This document shows positions 1 to 11,496 of a stretch of DNA of 64,000 bases, piece after piece. Position numbers and translations under genes: made by a program. This DNA comes from Manihot esculenta (Eukaryota > Streptophyta > Magnoliopsida > Malpighiales > Euphorbiaceae). Below the pieces are notes generated by a model. The model was given only the letters and a program-made list of their open reading frames with translations, ran no database searches and had not been told where the DNA came from. The stretch is taken from contig NC_035176.2 of assembly GCF_001659605.2 (NCBI RefSeq), positions 34,032,716 to 34,096,715 of the forward strand. The letters run 5' to 3'. How positions within the stretch are numbered: the first letter of the stretch is position 1; every line of letters starts with the position of its first letter.

Positions 1-3000
1 CTAGCTTCACCCTTTGACATGTCTCGCAGGCTGACACGAACTGTGCCACTTCTCTCTTCATTGCTGGCCACCAATACACCCTTCTCAGATCTTGATACAT
101 CTTGGTGGCTCCCGGGTGAATACTATACCTCGCATTATGAGCTTCCCTCATAATGTCTGCCTTCAAACTACTATCATCTGGTACACATAACCTCTTACCG
201 TGCCGAAGAATCCCCTCACCGTCAAATCTGAACTCTGCACTGTGGCCAGACTGAACAGTCCTGGCAATCTTCACTAACTCGGGGTCTTCGTGCTGTTTCA
301 GAGCCACTTGCTCTAGAAACACTGGTGTCACTCTCATCTGTGCGATCAAAGCACCTGTACCAGATAACTGCAACTGTAACCCTTCTTCCACGAGCTTGTA
401 GAACTCCTTCACCACCGGTCTTCTCTCTACTGCAATGTGGGATAAACTGCCAAGTGATTTTCGGCTTAAGGCATCAGCGACAACATTAGCCTTGCCCGGA
501 TGATACTGGATCTTACAATCGTAATCACTGAGCAATTCTACCCACCGTCTCTGCCTCAAGTTTAACTCTCTCTGACTTAAGATGTGCTGTAGGCTCTTAT
601 GATCCGTATAGATTTCACACTTTACCCCATAGAGGTAATGCCTCCACATCTTAAGTGCAAAGATAACAGCTGCCATCTCAAGATCGTGTGTCGGATAGTT
701 CAGCTCGTACTTCTTCAGCTGTCTAGAAGCATAAGCTATCACTCTGTCATTCTGCATCAACACACAACCTAATCCCACTCGGGATGCATCACAAAACACT
801 GTGAAATCTTCATCACTGATCGGCAGCGCTAACACCGGTGCTGAAGTCAACCGTCTCTTCAACTCTGCAAAACTCTCCTCACATTCCTCTGACCACACAA
901 ACTTCTGATTCTTTCTGGTCAGTCTGGTCATAGGAGCAGCTATCTTCGAGAAGTCCTGAACAAACCTCCGATAGTAGCCTGCCAAACCCAGAAAACTCTT
1001 GATTTCTGTCACTGTAGTGGGTGTAGGCCAATTGGCTACTGCCTCTACCTTTTTGGGATCTACTGTTATACCTTCCTCTGATACGACATGTCCCAAAAAG
1101 GAAATGCTCCTTAGCTAGAACTCGCACTTGGAGAACTTGGCATACAAGCCATTCTCTCTCAAGGTTTGAAGCACTAGACGCAGATGCTGGGCATGCTCCT
1201 CTGCATTCCTGGAGTACACCAAGATATCATCAATAAAGACGATCACAAAATGATCCAAGTACTCCCTAAAAACCCTGTTCATGAGATCCATGAATGCTGC
1301 AGGGGCGTTAGTCAACCCGAACGGCATCACAAGGAACTCATAATGCCCATATCTGGTTCTGAAAGCAGTCTTGGATACATCTCCTTCCCTGATCTTCAAC
1401 TGATGGTATCCAGATCTCAGATCTATTTTAGAAAAACAACCTGCTCCTGCCAGCTGGTCGAATAGATCATCGATCCTGGGTAAAGGATACTTGTTTTTGA
1501 TAGTGACTTTGTTCAACTGTCTGTAGTCGACACAAAGTCTAAGAGGTCCATCCTTCTTTCTGACAAATAATACTGGAGCACCCCAGGGTGAGGTACTCGG
1601 GCGGATGAAACCCTTAGCTACCAAATCCTGTAACTGCTCTTTCAACTCTCGCAACTCTGCTGGTGCCATCCTGTAGGGAGGAATAGAGATCGGTCTGGCA
1701 CTGGGCATCAACTCAATCTCGAACTCTATTTCCCTATCAGGTGGTAGTCCTGGAAGCTCTTCAGGAAACTCATCTGGGAAGTCTCGAACAACTGGTACTG
1801 AGGATGGTTCCCTAACCTGACTATCTAGCTCTCTCACATAAGCTAGGAACCCCTGACACCTCTTCCGTAACATCCTACGAGCCTGGAGGGCTGATATCAA
1901 ACCCCTAGGTGTCCCTCTCCTGTCTCCTCTGAAGACACACTCTGACCCATCCTGGTCTCTGACACTGACTACTTTGTCTCTACAGTTCAGGGTAGCATCA
2001 TACGTAGATAACCAGTCCATCCCTAGAATGACATCAAAATCTGTCAACTCTAGAACCACCAGGTCAGCTGGAAGGTATCTACCCTCTATGCACACTGGAC
2101 TGAACCGACAGACTGACTCTGCCAAAGATGGATCACATTTGGGTCCACTGACCCATAGAGGACACTCTAACTCAGACACCATCAGACCCAACCTCTCTGC
2201 AGCTCTAGAAGAAATGAAAGAGTGAGAAGCACCGGGGTCCATTAAAGCATACACCTCGGAACACCCAATGATGAGATTACCTGACACCACCGTGTTCGAC
2301 GTGTCTGCCTCCTGCTGAGTCAGGGTGAAAATCCGTGCTGGGGCTGACAGACCTGCACCTCGGGAACCCATCCCTGATGAAGAGGCTGCCCCTCTTCCTC
2401 TTCCTCTACCACTGCTTGGTGGTATGGCTGAAACAACGGGCTGTACTACACTGCCCGCACTCATCTGCTGGGATGGTGCAACCAAAGACGCCTGAGGACA
2501 TTCCCGTGCATAATGTCCCTCCTGCCCACATCTATAGCAGGCTGTGGATCCCAACTGACAAGCTCCTCTATACTGTTTGCCACACCTCTTGCACACTGGA
2601 AAATCTGCGCCAGAACTGGAGCCACTACTCATTCCCAGACCCGACTTAAGCCTGTTCCAAAACTTGCCTCTCTTTCCTCTGAATTTCTCCCATCTCTTCT
2701 TACTTGCACTTGCTGTACTCTGTGAGGAGGAACCGGGTTTAACACCAGAAGACTGTGCCTTGACTACACCTTGACTTATGGCACTGGCCTCCATCTTTCT
2801 AGCAGCATCCACAATAGCGTGGAAACTTTCCTTCTCCGCATGAAGAATCAAAGAGAAATACCTGGGATGAAGCCTTGTGGCATATCTCTTTGCCTTCTTC
2901 TGATCTGTATCATATGCCTGACCGACATATGGCAACAATTCTAGGAACTTATCTGTATATTCATCAACGCTCATCTCCTCCATTTGTCGCAACTGCTCAA

Positions 3001-3841
3001 ACTCCACAACCTTTAGTTCCCTGGAACTGTCAGGAAAAGCCCATCCAGCAAATTCGTTGGCGAACTCTTCCCATGTCATACTCTCAAGTCTCGGGTCCAC
3101 ATAGTTCTTGAACCATTCTCTAGCTTTCTTACACTTTAAAGTGAACCCTGCCATCTCAATGGCTCTACCGTCATCTGCTCCCAACTCACTTGTTATCATT
3201 CTGACTGCACTGAGATACTCAAAGGGATCATCTCCTGTATTGAATTTAGGAGCATCCAACTTTAAGTACTCGGTCATTTTCACCTTACTTCCCTCTGACG
3301 ACCTAGGTTGCTGTGCTTCCACAACAGTGGCTACTGGTTCAGGAGGTGGTGGTGGAGGAACTGGTTCCCTCACTTCAGGCTGTACTGGACTTGGATGAAC
3401 AGGTGGGGGTGGATACATGTGATATGGTGGATAGAAGGAAGGATAGGGCATATATGGCATGTAGGGTGGATATGGAGCAAAGCTGGAGTAATCCGACGTG
3501 CCTCCCATCGGATACTCTGGGCCCTGAGGAAAGGGTGGATAGCCAAACCCCGAGGCCTGTGCGCCTCCTTGGGACTCCCCCATACCTTCTTCTGACCTTC
3601 CTACACCCATGCTTACATCTCTACTCTGATCCTCTTCCATCACACCTCTTTCTTCTACTGACCTTCCCCCTCTGCTTACTCCTCTCCTGCTCTCGTCAGA
3701 AGACCTTCTAGGGTCTCGTGACGTTCCTTCCCTGCTTGACCTGTGAGATCTTGCCCTTGGCAAGGCAGGTGGACGAGCAGCTGTACCCTCACTTACAGGT
3801 GGGACTCCAGTCAATCTCGCGGATCGACGAGTTCCTCGCAT
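1..3841 (-). pseudogene. gag-pol: Element A gag-pol polyprotein, one nonsense codon, C-terminus off-window
   Basis: The start is placed at the Met of [12 protein letters not shown], because this N-terminus is shared with copies H and E while codons upstream are not. In order: a basic and proline-rich N-terminus; a gag core ([25 protein letters not shown]); a CCHC zinc knuckle [15 protein letters not shown] near 2498-2539; an aspartic protease with MDPGASHSF near 2223-2248 (DPG rather than DSG or DTG); reverse transcriptase with FIDDILVYS near 1207-1244; RNase H with [10 protein letters not shown] near 775-810; and the integrase zinc-binding region at the edge. The only stop seen is TAG at 1115-1117, where sister copy H has Trp. 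The remainder reads open to position 1, so this copy is fairly well kept. Confidence 0.9.
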
Positions 3842-4045
3842 CTTCACTCGCTGGAAAAACAACAAATCACATAACACATAAGCAACACATCAAAAACATG
3901 CACATGCATACCTCATGGCATTGCACATCAGCCTATAGACAGGACTAACATCCTATCCTCGTGGACATGTTTTTCCTATGATGCTTGACCTGCTAAACCT
4001 CTCTATGAGCCCAACTCTCTCTATAGGTCCGACCATATGAACCTA

Positions 4046-4059
4046 GGGCTCTGATACCA
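4046..4059 (-). other. Element A primer binding site (initiator tRNA-Met)
   Basis: The minus strand reads TGGTATCAGAGCCC, complementary to the 3' end of plant initiator tRNA-Met. It lies three bases inside the LTR end at 4063. Its place on the low-coordinate side of this LTR shows that 4063-6225 is the 5' LTR and that the element reads leftward. Confidence 0.9.
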
Positions 4060-4062
4060 ATC

Positions 4063-6225
4063 TGTAACAGCCCGGAAACCGAACTGCCACCGGCACTAGG
4101 ATCCAGATCGACTTAAGGTCGCCGGGACCCGTAGTAAGCCTACTATCCTGTGTATACCTGTGAAATCCCATACATGATCATACATTTTCTGTAAAACACA
4201 TAAAACTTTTCTTCATTCCAAGGCTTAACCTGTGCATGCACTCTCTCTGTTCTCTACCAATCCCTACTAGAGCTCCTCATGGCTCTAGGCGGATCAAACT
4301 CATAATGTTAAGCCTGGTTTTGCTCATAAACATACAACAATAAAGAAACATACATAAACTGATCATGTGACTCCACAAAGGGATTACAATTCTTATAAGT
4401 CAAGCACCATTCTATACACTGTACATATACATTATCTCTATACATTTACATGTCCACACTAGCTATTACACCACTCTGTACTCTTCCTGTACCCTGCTGA
4501 GTTCTCTCTGACCTCTGAACCTGCACAACTGGAATTAGGGGAGAGGGATGAGCTACGATAGCCCAGTGAGTAGAATAGTAATAAATACCAGGTGATAAAA
4601 CATGCTCTCATGGAATGCAACACATAATCACATCACCTCGGCCGGACGGATCAAAACTCCCTCTATCTCATCTGAGGTACCTAAGTACCATGTGCCTGGT
4701 CCCCGTAGGGCTGTTCCAGGTCTTTGTGTGCCTGGTCCCCGTAGGGCTGTTCCAGGTCTTTCCTCTGAGGGCTAATGAATCCTCACGAAGTCCGTGCCGT
4801 CTCACATAAGCAATGTACAAGGAGCAATGCCAAGTACAAGGATAAATGCAATGCATCATCTTTGTGTACACTAATGCACTCACCCTATAGCATATTCATG
4901 ATGCATGAAGCATGATAAAATATTCAGTTCTCAGATTAAAACATTACATTCAGTTAAATTCCACTCACCTCTGGTTATCTCTGAACTGACTCTGCAGGTT
5001 CTGACACTGGACTCACTGCTGATGTCCCTGATTCCTCTGGTCCGTACCTACACAGGTGGACTCAAATGAGGGACCAAACTCACGCAAGTACCTCGCTAAG
5101 AAACTCCCCAAAACCCCTCTAAATGATCCTAAAACCAACACATAAAACATGCAAAAGAAAGCTGGACAGGGCACTTTCGGCGGCAGGTTCGGCGGTCGAA
5201 ACCCTACTCCAGAGACGAAACTCATGCATGTTCTGCGGCACCTTCGGCGGCCGAAGGTCTCATCCAGAGACGAAACTCACACACTTTCGGCGGCCGAACT
5301 CCCTCTTTCGGCGGCCGAAAGTCTCTGTCTAAACCGAAAGCCTAGCGTTCGGGGGCAACCTTTGGCAGCCGAAACTGCCTCCACAAGGGGTTCGGCGGCC
5401 GAACCTTCCTTCGGCGGCCGAACCTGGTTTTGTCCGAAGGACAGAACCCTGCTCTGTTTCATGCAAACTTTGCCCAAAAACCTACAAACATGCATATCAA
5501 CTACTCCCAACTATCATATACACATAGAAATGCACAAAGGGGTCTAAAACTACCCTAAACCCCCAAACAAACATAGCACATAACACTTAAACATGTTTGA
5601 ACACCACAAATCACCAAAAACCTCACCTCAACCTAAACATGCATACTACCCATACAAACTTCATAAAACCTTTCAAAATCATCAAAGAAGCTCAGGATCT
5701 TCACTTACCTCTTACACAACGTGAGGATGAAGGATCCTAATGTGGAGATATGAAGAAAAGCTCTTCCAAAGCTCCAAGCTTCAAAACTTGGTTCTTTTGC
5801 TCAAAACCTTCATAAGTCACCAAAACTCTTAAAACTCTTGAAAGATTTGATGAAAATCATGGAAAACATGAAAGTCAACGTAGGAGAGGCTGAAACTCAC
5901 CTCTGGCTGCAAGTGGAGGAGAAATAACCTCCTTCCACCGACCCTTGGCCCTTTTATAGGTGGCTGGCCAGACCACCTTCGGCAGCCGAACGTGAAGCCG
6001 CAACCATGCAATGTTCGGCGGCCGAAAGTGACCTTCGGCGGCCGAACCTTTGCATTTCTCCCTTGTTGCTTTTCTTTCAAAACTCAATGCTTTTCACACT
6101 TCAAAACATGAAAACAAGTGAAAATCCCTTGGAAAACATATGCATTACCCTTCTCGAGGGTTCCGACACCCGAGATTCCACCGGACTACAGGAATTCCGA
6201 TGCCGGACTCGAGCCGGGTATTACA
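4063..6225 (-). repeat. Element A 5' LTR (2163 bp)
   Basis: On the minus strand it starts TGTAATACCCGGC and ends GGGCTGTTACA. A TATA box (TATAAAAG on the minus strand) is at 5951-5957, inside the block GGCCAGCCACC-TATAAAAG shared by most LTRs of this family here. TTCGGCNGCCGAA-type palindromes cluster upstream of it (5977-6045) and in the transcribed part (5173-5430). Splice-donor-like sites on the minus strand are near 5898 (GTGAGT), 5722 (GTAAGT) and 4970 (GTGAGT). No long open frame in it looks like a real protein; the GC-rich palindromes create open frames in several phases. Confidence 0.9.
4695..4756. repeat. Hairpin minisatellite in LTR of A, two units
   Basis: Two 36-bp units are each bounded by CCTGG and CCAGG, so each can fold back on itself; the inner CCCC and GGG can also pair. 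Compared with copies D, H, K and L the arm order is reversed (CCTGG first), yet the palindrome is kept. Confidence 0.8.
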
Positions 6226-6373
6226 CCTCCCTTGTGCCTTATAGTAACCTATATTGCCGTCATATTTCGGTGCCTCGTCTGATGACTCCTCTTCTTTGAA
6301 CTTGTTCTTCCCTTTGGACCATATTTGGATTGCCCTTGTCCAAACTGTGCATTACTTGAAAGTAACCTACAAC
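6226..6373 (-). pseudogene. Piece of a degraded gag-like frame, continued at 8574
   Basis: This 148-bp stretch lies between element A and solo LTR M. Read on the minus strand with 8574-8760 across M, it gives a short gag-like frame, but no conserved motif is visible, so the assignment depends on the leader-like sequence at 8761-9360. Its right edge, ACAAC (6369-6373), is the target duplication of M. Confidence 0.35.
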
Positions 6374-8573
6374 TGTAATACCCAACTAGACTCCGGCATC
6401 GAAATTCTAATTTTTCGACGGAATCTCCGTTGGAACCCGAAATCTTGAAACTGGAATCTCCTTAGGAAGGGTAAAATAAGGTTTTTATTAAATGAATTTT
6501 GAAAATTTTAAGGTTTTAAGAAAGAAAGAAAAGAGTTTTAAAGAAAATAGTTTTGGAGGGGAAAAATCAGGTTCAGCCACCGAACCTTAAGTTCGGCAGC
6601 CGAAGGTGGTGCCGTCGCGGGACCTCCCCTTTCGACCCCCAAAAGTGGTGTATCCAGTCACCTATAAGAGGCCTTCAGCCCGAAAATGAGAGAGTTTTTC
6701 TCTCCATTTTTGGGCAGAGGTGAGTCTTTGCCGCCTTTTGACACTTTTGTGGTTTTTCCTTTAAATCTCTTAAGAAATTCATGTGTTTTGTCTTATTTTT
6801 AAAGATTTGAGCTTGAATCCAAGTTTTTAAACCTTAAAGATCTCCGGAGATCGTTTTTCTCTCATCTCCAAGTTTGGATTGCTGCTACCCTTAGATCTCC
6901 AAGAGGTAAGCCTAGGTCCTTGTTTTTCTTATGTTTTAATTAAGTTTTAAGAAGGGATAAAAGGTTAAAAATGCATGAAATAGTTAGATCTAAAGTTTTA
7001 GGGTTTGAGTTGGAGTTTTAATGAATGTTTGTTCTTATGAGTTTTTATTGTTGTTTGTTGGGGTTTAGGCTAGTTTTTATGCCCCTTATGCTTGATGAGT
7101 GAATATGCATGTTTTGAGGAGTTGGGTGTGAGGATTTGAGAGTTTTGGTGGCTGAGTTTATAGGGCAGAATTGGGTTCTGCCTTGCTGGAGAACCCAGGT
7201 TCGGCCACCGAAGCAAGTTTCGACCGCCGAACCTGCTTGTGGAGGCAGCCTTTTGGCCGCCTAACCTGCCCCCGAAAGCATGACTTTCAGATCTGTGATG
7301 GGGTTTCAACCGCCAAACCCAACCCCAAAAGTCCCTGACTTTCGAATCTGTGTGGAGTTTAGGCCGCCGAACTTGCCTCCGAAAGTCCCTGACTTTCGAA
7401 TCTGTGAGGGACTTTCGGCCGCCGAACCTGCCACCGAAAGTCCCCTCTCCAGCCTTCCTTTGCTTGTTTTATGTACAAGTTTTGTTATGTTTAAAAGGAT
7501 TTTTGGAGAGTTGTTTAGAGTCATGTAACAGTTATGTTTGGTCCCTCATTTGAGTCCATCTATGTAGGATCGGACCTGGAAGACCGTAGAGGCCTTCAGT
7601 GAGTTAGTTGCGTCATTATTAGGCAAGCGTCAGCCAGAGGTGAGTAGAATTGAACTAATCTATGGTTTTAAAGTAACCAAACTTTTTAAGCATGTTTATG
7701 CATCACGAATGCCATGTTTATATATTAGGATATTTTGCATTAGAATTCACGATTATGATGCATTACATAACTTACTGTTGATGTGGATGGATATTGGATG
7801 ACCCACTAGCCCTCGAGATGATGTGATATGATACGATACGGAAGTCCAGGTGAGGCCCATTCTACGCCCCTGGCAATATGTAAGGAAAGTCCATGTGAGG
7901 CCCATTCTACACCCCTAGCATTATAGACATGTTATGTTATGTTTAAGCAAAAGTCCTGAGTAGCTCCATCGAGGGCCGGGCACATTGGAATATATAGAAG
8001 GTTACTGGTGACAAATCCATCTTGATGTGAATTGTTTGTATTGTGACGCATTTCATACGAGTATATGTTTATGAACTGTTTTTATGTTCTGCTCACTAGG
8101 CTCTTGTAGCTTATCCCTTTCCTCTAACCCCAGGTTTGCAGGGTCGAAGATAGCCCGGGAAGCCGGCATAGTAGCTAGTATAGTTTAATGTAATAGAATA
8201 GTTGTGGACATGTATTGTATAATAGACTAGAATCGTGCTTTGCTCTAATTTTTATCATTGTAATCCCTGTTAACATGATCCTTATGTAAAAGTTTTAATT
8301 ATGAGTTATGTTTGAACCAAGCTTGAGACATGTAATGTTTACCATACTAGAGCATTTAATGAGGGCTCTAGTATGGGTTTTATGTTTTTAGTATGATATA
8401 TGTACTGATTGAGCTTAGTTTCATGGAATGTTTAAGTTTTTGTTATAATGTATGATCATGTATGGGATTCTATCAGGTACACATGATATATAGTAGACTT
8501 ACTACGGGCTCCGACGACCTTAAGTCAATCTGAATCCTAGTGCCGGTAGCGGTCCGGTTTCCGAGTCGTTACA
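6374..8573 (+). mobile_element. Solo LTR M, Tekay-like family
   Basis: The unit runs from TGTAATACCCAAC to GAGTCGTTACA (2200 bp), with the perfect 5-bp duplication ACAAC at 6369-6373 and 8574-8578. No internal region is present, so it is a solo LTR formed by recombination between the LTRs of a full element. The orientation is plus. A TATA-like TATAAGAG is at 6663-6670. GCC palindromes lie at 6578-6630 and 7195-7440, many decayed at CpG (for example TTCGGCCACCGAA). Splice-donor-like GTAAGC near 6905 and GTGAGT near 7640 remain. Confidence 0.93.
7846..7918. repeat. Hairpin minisatellite in LTR M, two units
   Basis: Unit one has arms CCAGG (7846-7850) and CCTGG (7869-7873). Unit two has decayed arms, CCATG and CCTAG. 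This sits at the same LTR position as the arrays in the other copies. The decay fits an old copy. Confidence 0.7.
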
Positions 8574-9360
8574 ACAACCTTCTCACATCCTGGAGCATCT
8601 GCTTAATGATTAGATTGTTGAGATCTACTTTATTGACTATTGAGGGTGAGTTTTGTCCACTGCTAGGGATGACAGAAATGGTGGCGTTCTCATTGGTAAT
8701 ACCTTTAGCAGTAGCCTGCGAGATTTTGGCTATGTCAGGAGGAAAATGTGAGATTTCTTTTTAAAAGAAAAAAGATAAGAGACCAGTTTTAATCCAAATA
8801 AACAGAGAGAATTTAATGGATCTCTCGGTAACGGAACCAAATAATATTGCTGGAACTAAAATGATGACATGATCTGACCGGAGTTGAGCTATGATTAGCT
8901 AGACCTGCAAGAAGGAGAAAGTGAGGTGGTTGGCGCCTACGACAACCACTTCGACGCTCAAATCAGTAAACTCAAAAATAAGGTGGGAGTAAGGAATCAC
9001 TTAGAATTCAGAGTATTGATGTGAGAAAATAATATACTTTTTATCTCTGTGATCGCTTTCCTTTTATACTGTAAAAAGGTATAGATAAATATAGCATTTT
9101 CTGATACTCCGGCAATGATGTGTCCGATCTATTGGTAAAGATCTTCACCGGTTAATTGGTCGGAAATCCCGTGATCACAAACATAAAGGGGATCTACTGA
9201 ATTGTAACTATTTGGCAGTAACTTTCTTATGGAAACTCTCTCTGATGTTTGAGAAGGCGAGTCTGATCTGAAGCCGACCTATCCTGAGACCGGGTCTTTT
9301 CTCTTGGTTCCGAGTATAATAATCATCCGAATATTCTTTTCTATGGGTAAGACCGCTTAT
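8574..9360 (-). mobile_element. Degraded 5' region of an LTR retroelement (gypsy-like), unclassified
   Basis: Read on the minus strand, this has a promoter-like TATAAAAGG (about 9062-9069), then a leader with a GTAGGCGCCAACCACC stretch and a CTTGCAG, then a short open frame (8764 down to about 8574) that continues past solo LTR M. The layout resembles an LTR, leader and gag start of a Tat-like Ty3/gypsy element. No enzyme domain is seen, both LTR limits are unclear, and the class is inferred. Confidence 0.4.
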
Positions 9361-10873
9361 CAGTTTATCAAATTTTGCCACATGACCTTATTTTAAAATA
9401 ACTAACTCATGACTTATTTTGATAAATTCTTATATGGCATCAACTATATTACTTAAATTTAAAATAAAATTCAATTAATATTATTAATATTTAAATATGA
9501 TCCAAATTTAATTATTATTAATCGAATGGTACCCAAAATCGATTTGATTTCATATATTTTAATGAATAATGTATATAAAATCTCTCATTTCAAAACATTA
9601 ATATCTAAAAAAGTATGTAAATTCTAATTTAAAATGAAAACATATAAAAAATTTAAAATATTATTATAAAATATATACTTTATATTAAATTAATTATTTA
9701 ATATAAATTATTTATATGAAAGAGTAAGGAATCCTATATTATAAAATCTGAATTCTTTATGAGTATTAATTTTTAAAATTGAATCCATCATAAACCCAAT
9801 TATATCTAAATTTATTATCAAAAATACTTGATTCATTTCAACCTCTAAATTGAATCACCAATATTAAATATTAATTTCCTAACATATTATAATTAATATA
9901 ATATATATATATATTAAGTTAAAATAAAATCAATTTATCACAAGTAAATAAATGTGTATACTGTTGTTTCTATTTGCTAGTTGATCATTAAATCTGTTAT
10001 GGTTGCTTTGGTTGATAATTCTTCCATTTAATTTGAATTGTAAAGAAAAGATACTTAGTATAGGAGAATAGATGATGAGAAGATTTCTAAAGAAAAAATT
10101 ATGTGTATAGGAGAATGGAAATGTGTATAAGAGAATTAGGTTTCTAAAATTTTTTATTTATATCTTGAAAATGATTAAATAATTTATTATTATTTGTTAT
10201 AAAAATAATATATATAATTGGAGTGAAATTTATACTGGAAAGAAAGAGTAATTAATTAGAAGAGAAATTTACCTAAAAAACAAGTAATATAAATTAGACT
10301 TTTGTTATTAGTGGATCCTATTGATCCATATGAACTATGGAACTTAATCCATCAATCATTTCTCACAAACAAAATGTGTTTTTATTTTTTTTTTCCCTAC
10401 TACCTATATCATTGATGTTACTAAGACTTTTTACTTGAAATTCTAATATAATAAATTTAAATAATTACAATTGAATTTGAGATAGGATTAAATTTAAAAA
10501 ATAATACGTAGTGATTCGATTCAAATTCGAGTTTTATTTTTAAATATTTATCATTCAAATTCTTTTGTATAAAATAATTAATTTAATAGTAAAAATATAT
10601 TTTATAATAATATTTATAATTTTTTTATATATTTTTATTTAAAAATTAAAATTTAAATATTTTTTAAAAATATAAATTTTTTAAATAAAAATTATTAATA
10701 AAAACTATTTTTTATATAAATTATTAACTAAAATATATAAGATTAAATGATTTCAGATTTTATTTAGTAATAATAATCGATTTTGAGATGTATTTAGATA
10801 GTTTAAATTAATTTTTAATTGAATTTAAAATAAATTTAGATATTACTAATATAAATGTAGAAAGATAATATTT
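9361..10873. other. AT-rich intergenic DNA, no gene seen
   Basis: This is very AT-rich with many stops in all frames. An (AT)n microsatellite is at about 9896-9915. I see no coding signal, no tRNA-like cloverleaf and no clear terminal repeats. Confidence 0.7.
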
Positions 10874-11031
10874 TGTTGTATTTCACAATAGAGATTACCA
10901 AATGGGAAAGGAAAATCAAATTTGTAATTCTACAATCCTTATGATTATATAATTTTTATGATTAAATAATTGATCCATCTATCAATATTTACTTTTTATA
11001 TTATCATATTTACTTTCTATAACCTATAACA
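10874..11031 (-). repeat. 3' LTR of the copia remnant
   Basis: Similar to 24276-24440 over its length, with the same order of short motifs (CAATAGAGATTA near one end, CTATCAATATTTACT near the other). The junction to the interior is followed by CTCATGT, where element B landed seven bases later. Confidence 0.65.
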
Positions 11032-11038
11032 CTCATGT

Positions 11039-11430
11039 TGTAATACCCGGCTTGAGTCCGGCCTCGGAATTCCTGTCGTCTGGTGGAATCTCGGGTGTCG
11101 AAACCCTCGAGAAGGGTAAGACATATGTTTTCATGTGTGTTTTAAGAGTTTTTGAAAGTTTTCAAGTGTGAAAGGAAATGAGTTTTGAAAAGAAAAGCAA
11201 CAAGGGAGAAATGCAAAGGTTCGGCCGCCGAAGGTCACTTTCGGCCGCCAAACATTGCATGGTTTCGGATTCACGTTCGGCTGCCGAAGGTGGTCTGGCC
11301 AGCCACCTATTTAAGGGCCAAAGGTCGGTGGAAGGAGGATATTTCTCCTCCACTTGCAGCCAGAGGTGAGTTCCAGCCTCTCCCAAGTTGACTTTCATGT
11401 TTTTCATGTTTTTCACCAAATCTTTCAACG
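11039..11430 (+). repeat. Element B 5' LTR, truncated
   Basis: Starts TGTAATACCCGGC and matches the first part of the 3' LTR at 21804, then breaks off near ACCAAATCTTTCAA and runs straight into pol code. The TATA-like TATTTAAG (11309-11316) follows the GGCCAGCCACC block. GCC palindromes lie at 11218-11290, and a GTGAGT donor-like site is near 11366. Confidence 0.88.
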
Positions 11431-11496
11431 GTTTGTATGGTCAGAAGAATGTGATGAGAGTTTTGAAGAGTTGAAGAGACGGTTGACTTCAGCACC
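11431..11496 (+). pseudogene. Element B pol fragment, RT/RNase H linker
   Basis: It encodes [18 protein letters not shown] and ends in TSAP, the linker just before RNase H in this family. The reading continues after element C at 19772 as APVLALP. It is joined to the LTR by deletion, with no start codon of its own. Confidence 0.85.

Larger units (their letters stand above)
1..6225 (-). mobile_element. Element A: Ty3/gypsy (Tekay/Del-like chromovirus) LTR retrotransposon, partial
   Basis: This minus-strand element enters from the left window edge. In element order, the parts seen are the 5' LTR (4063-6225), a primer binding site, an untranslated leader, gag, protease, reverse transcriptase, RNase H and the start of integrase. 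The rest of integrase, the polypurine tract and the 3' LTR lie outside. The LTR is bounded by TG...CA; the outer flank is CCTCC (6226-6230), whose partner cannot be seen. The Tekay/Del assignment rests on domain order (PR-RT-RH-INT) and on the chromodomain-like C-terminus seen in sister copies B, H and L in this window. Confidence 0.9.

Noticed and set aside
1184..3948. Open frames on the plus strand opposite gag-pol of A, and similar ones opposite H
   Set aside because: They are shadows of the minus-strand coding sequence with no domain or composition support.
5123..6087. Several overlapping open frames of 60-130 codons in LTR A, with similar ones in every Tekay-like LTR
   Set aside because: They arise because the GC-rich palindrome TTCGGCNGCCGAA has no stop in several phases on both strands (giving SAAE-, FGGR- and RRPK-type repeats). 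They lack conservation as protein and sit in promoter and leader sequence.
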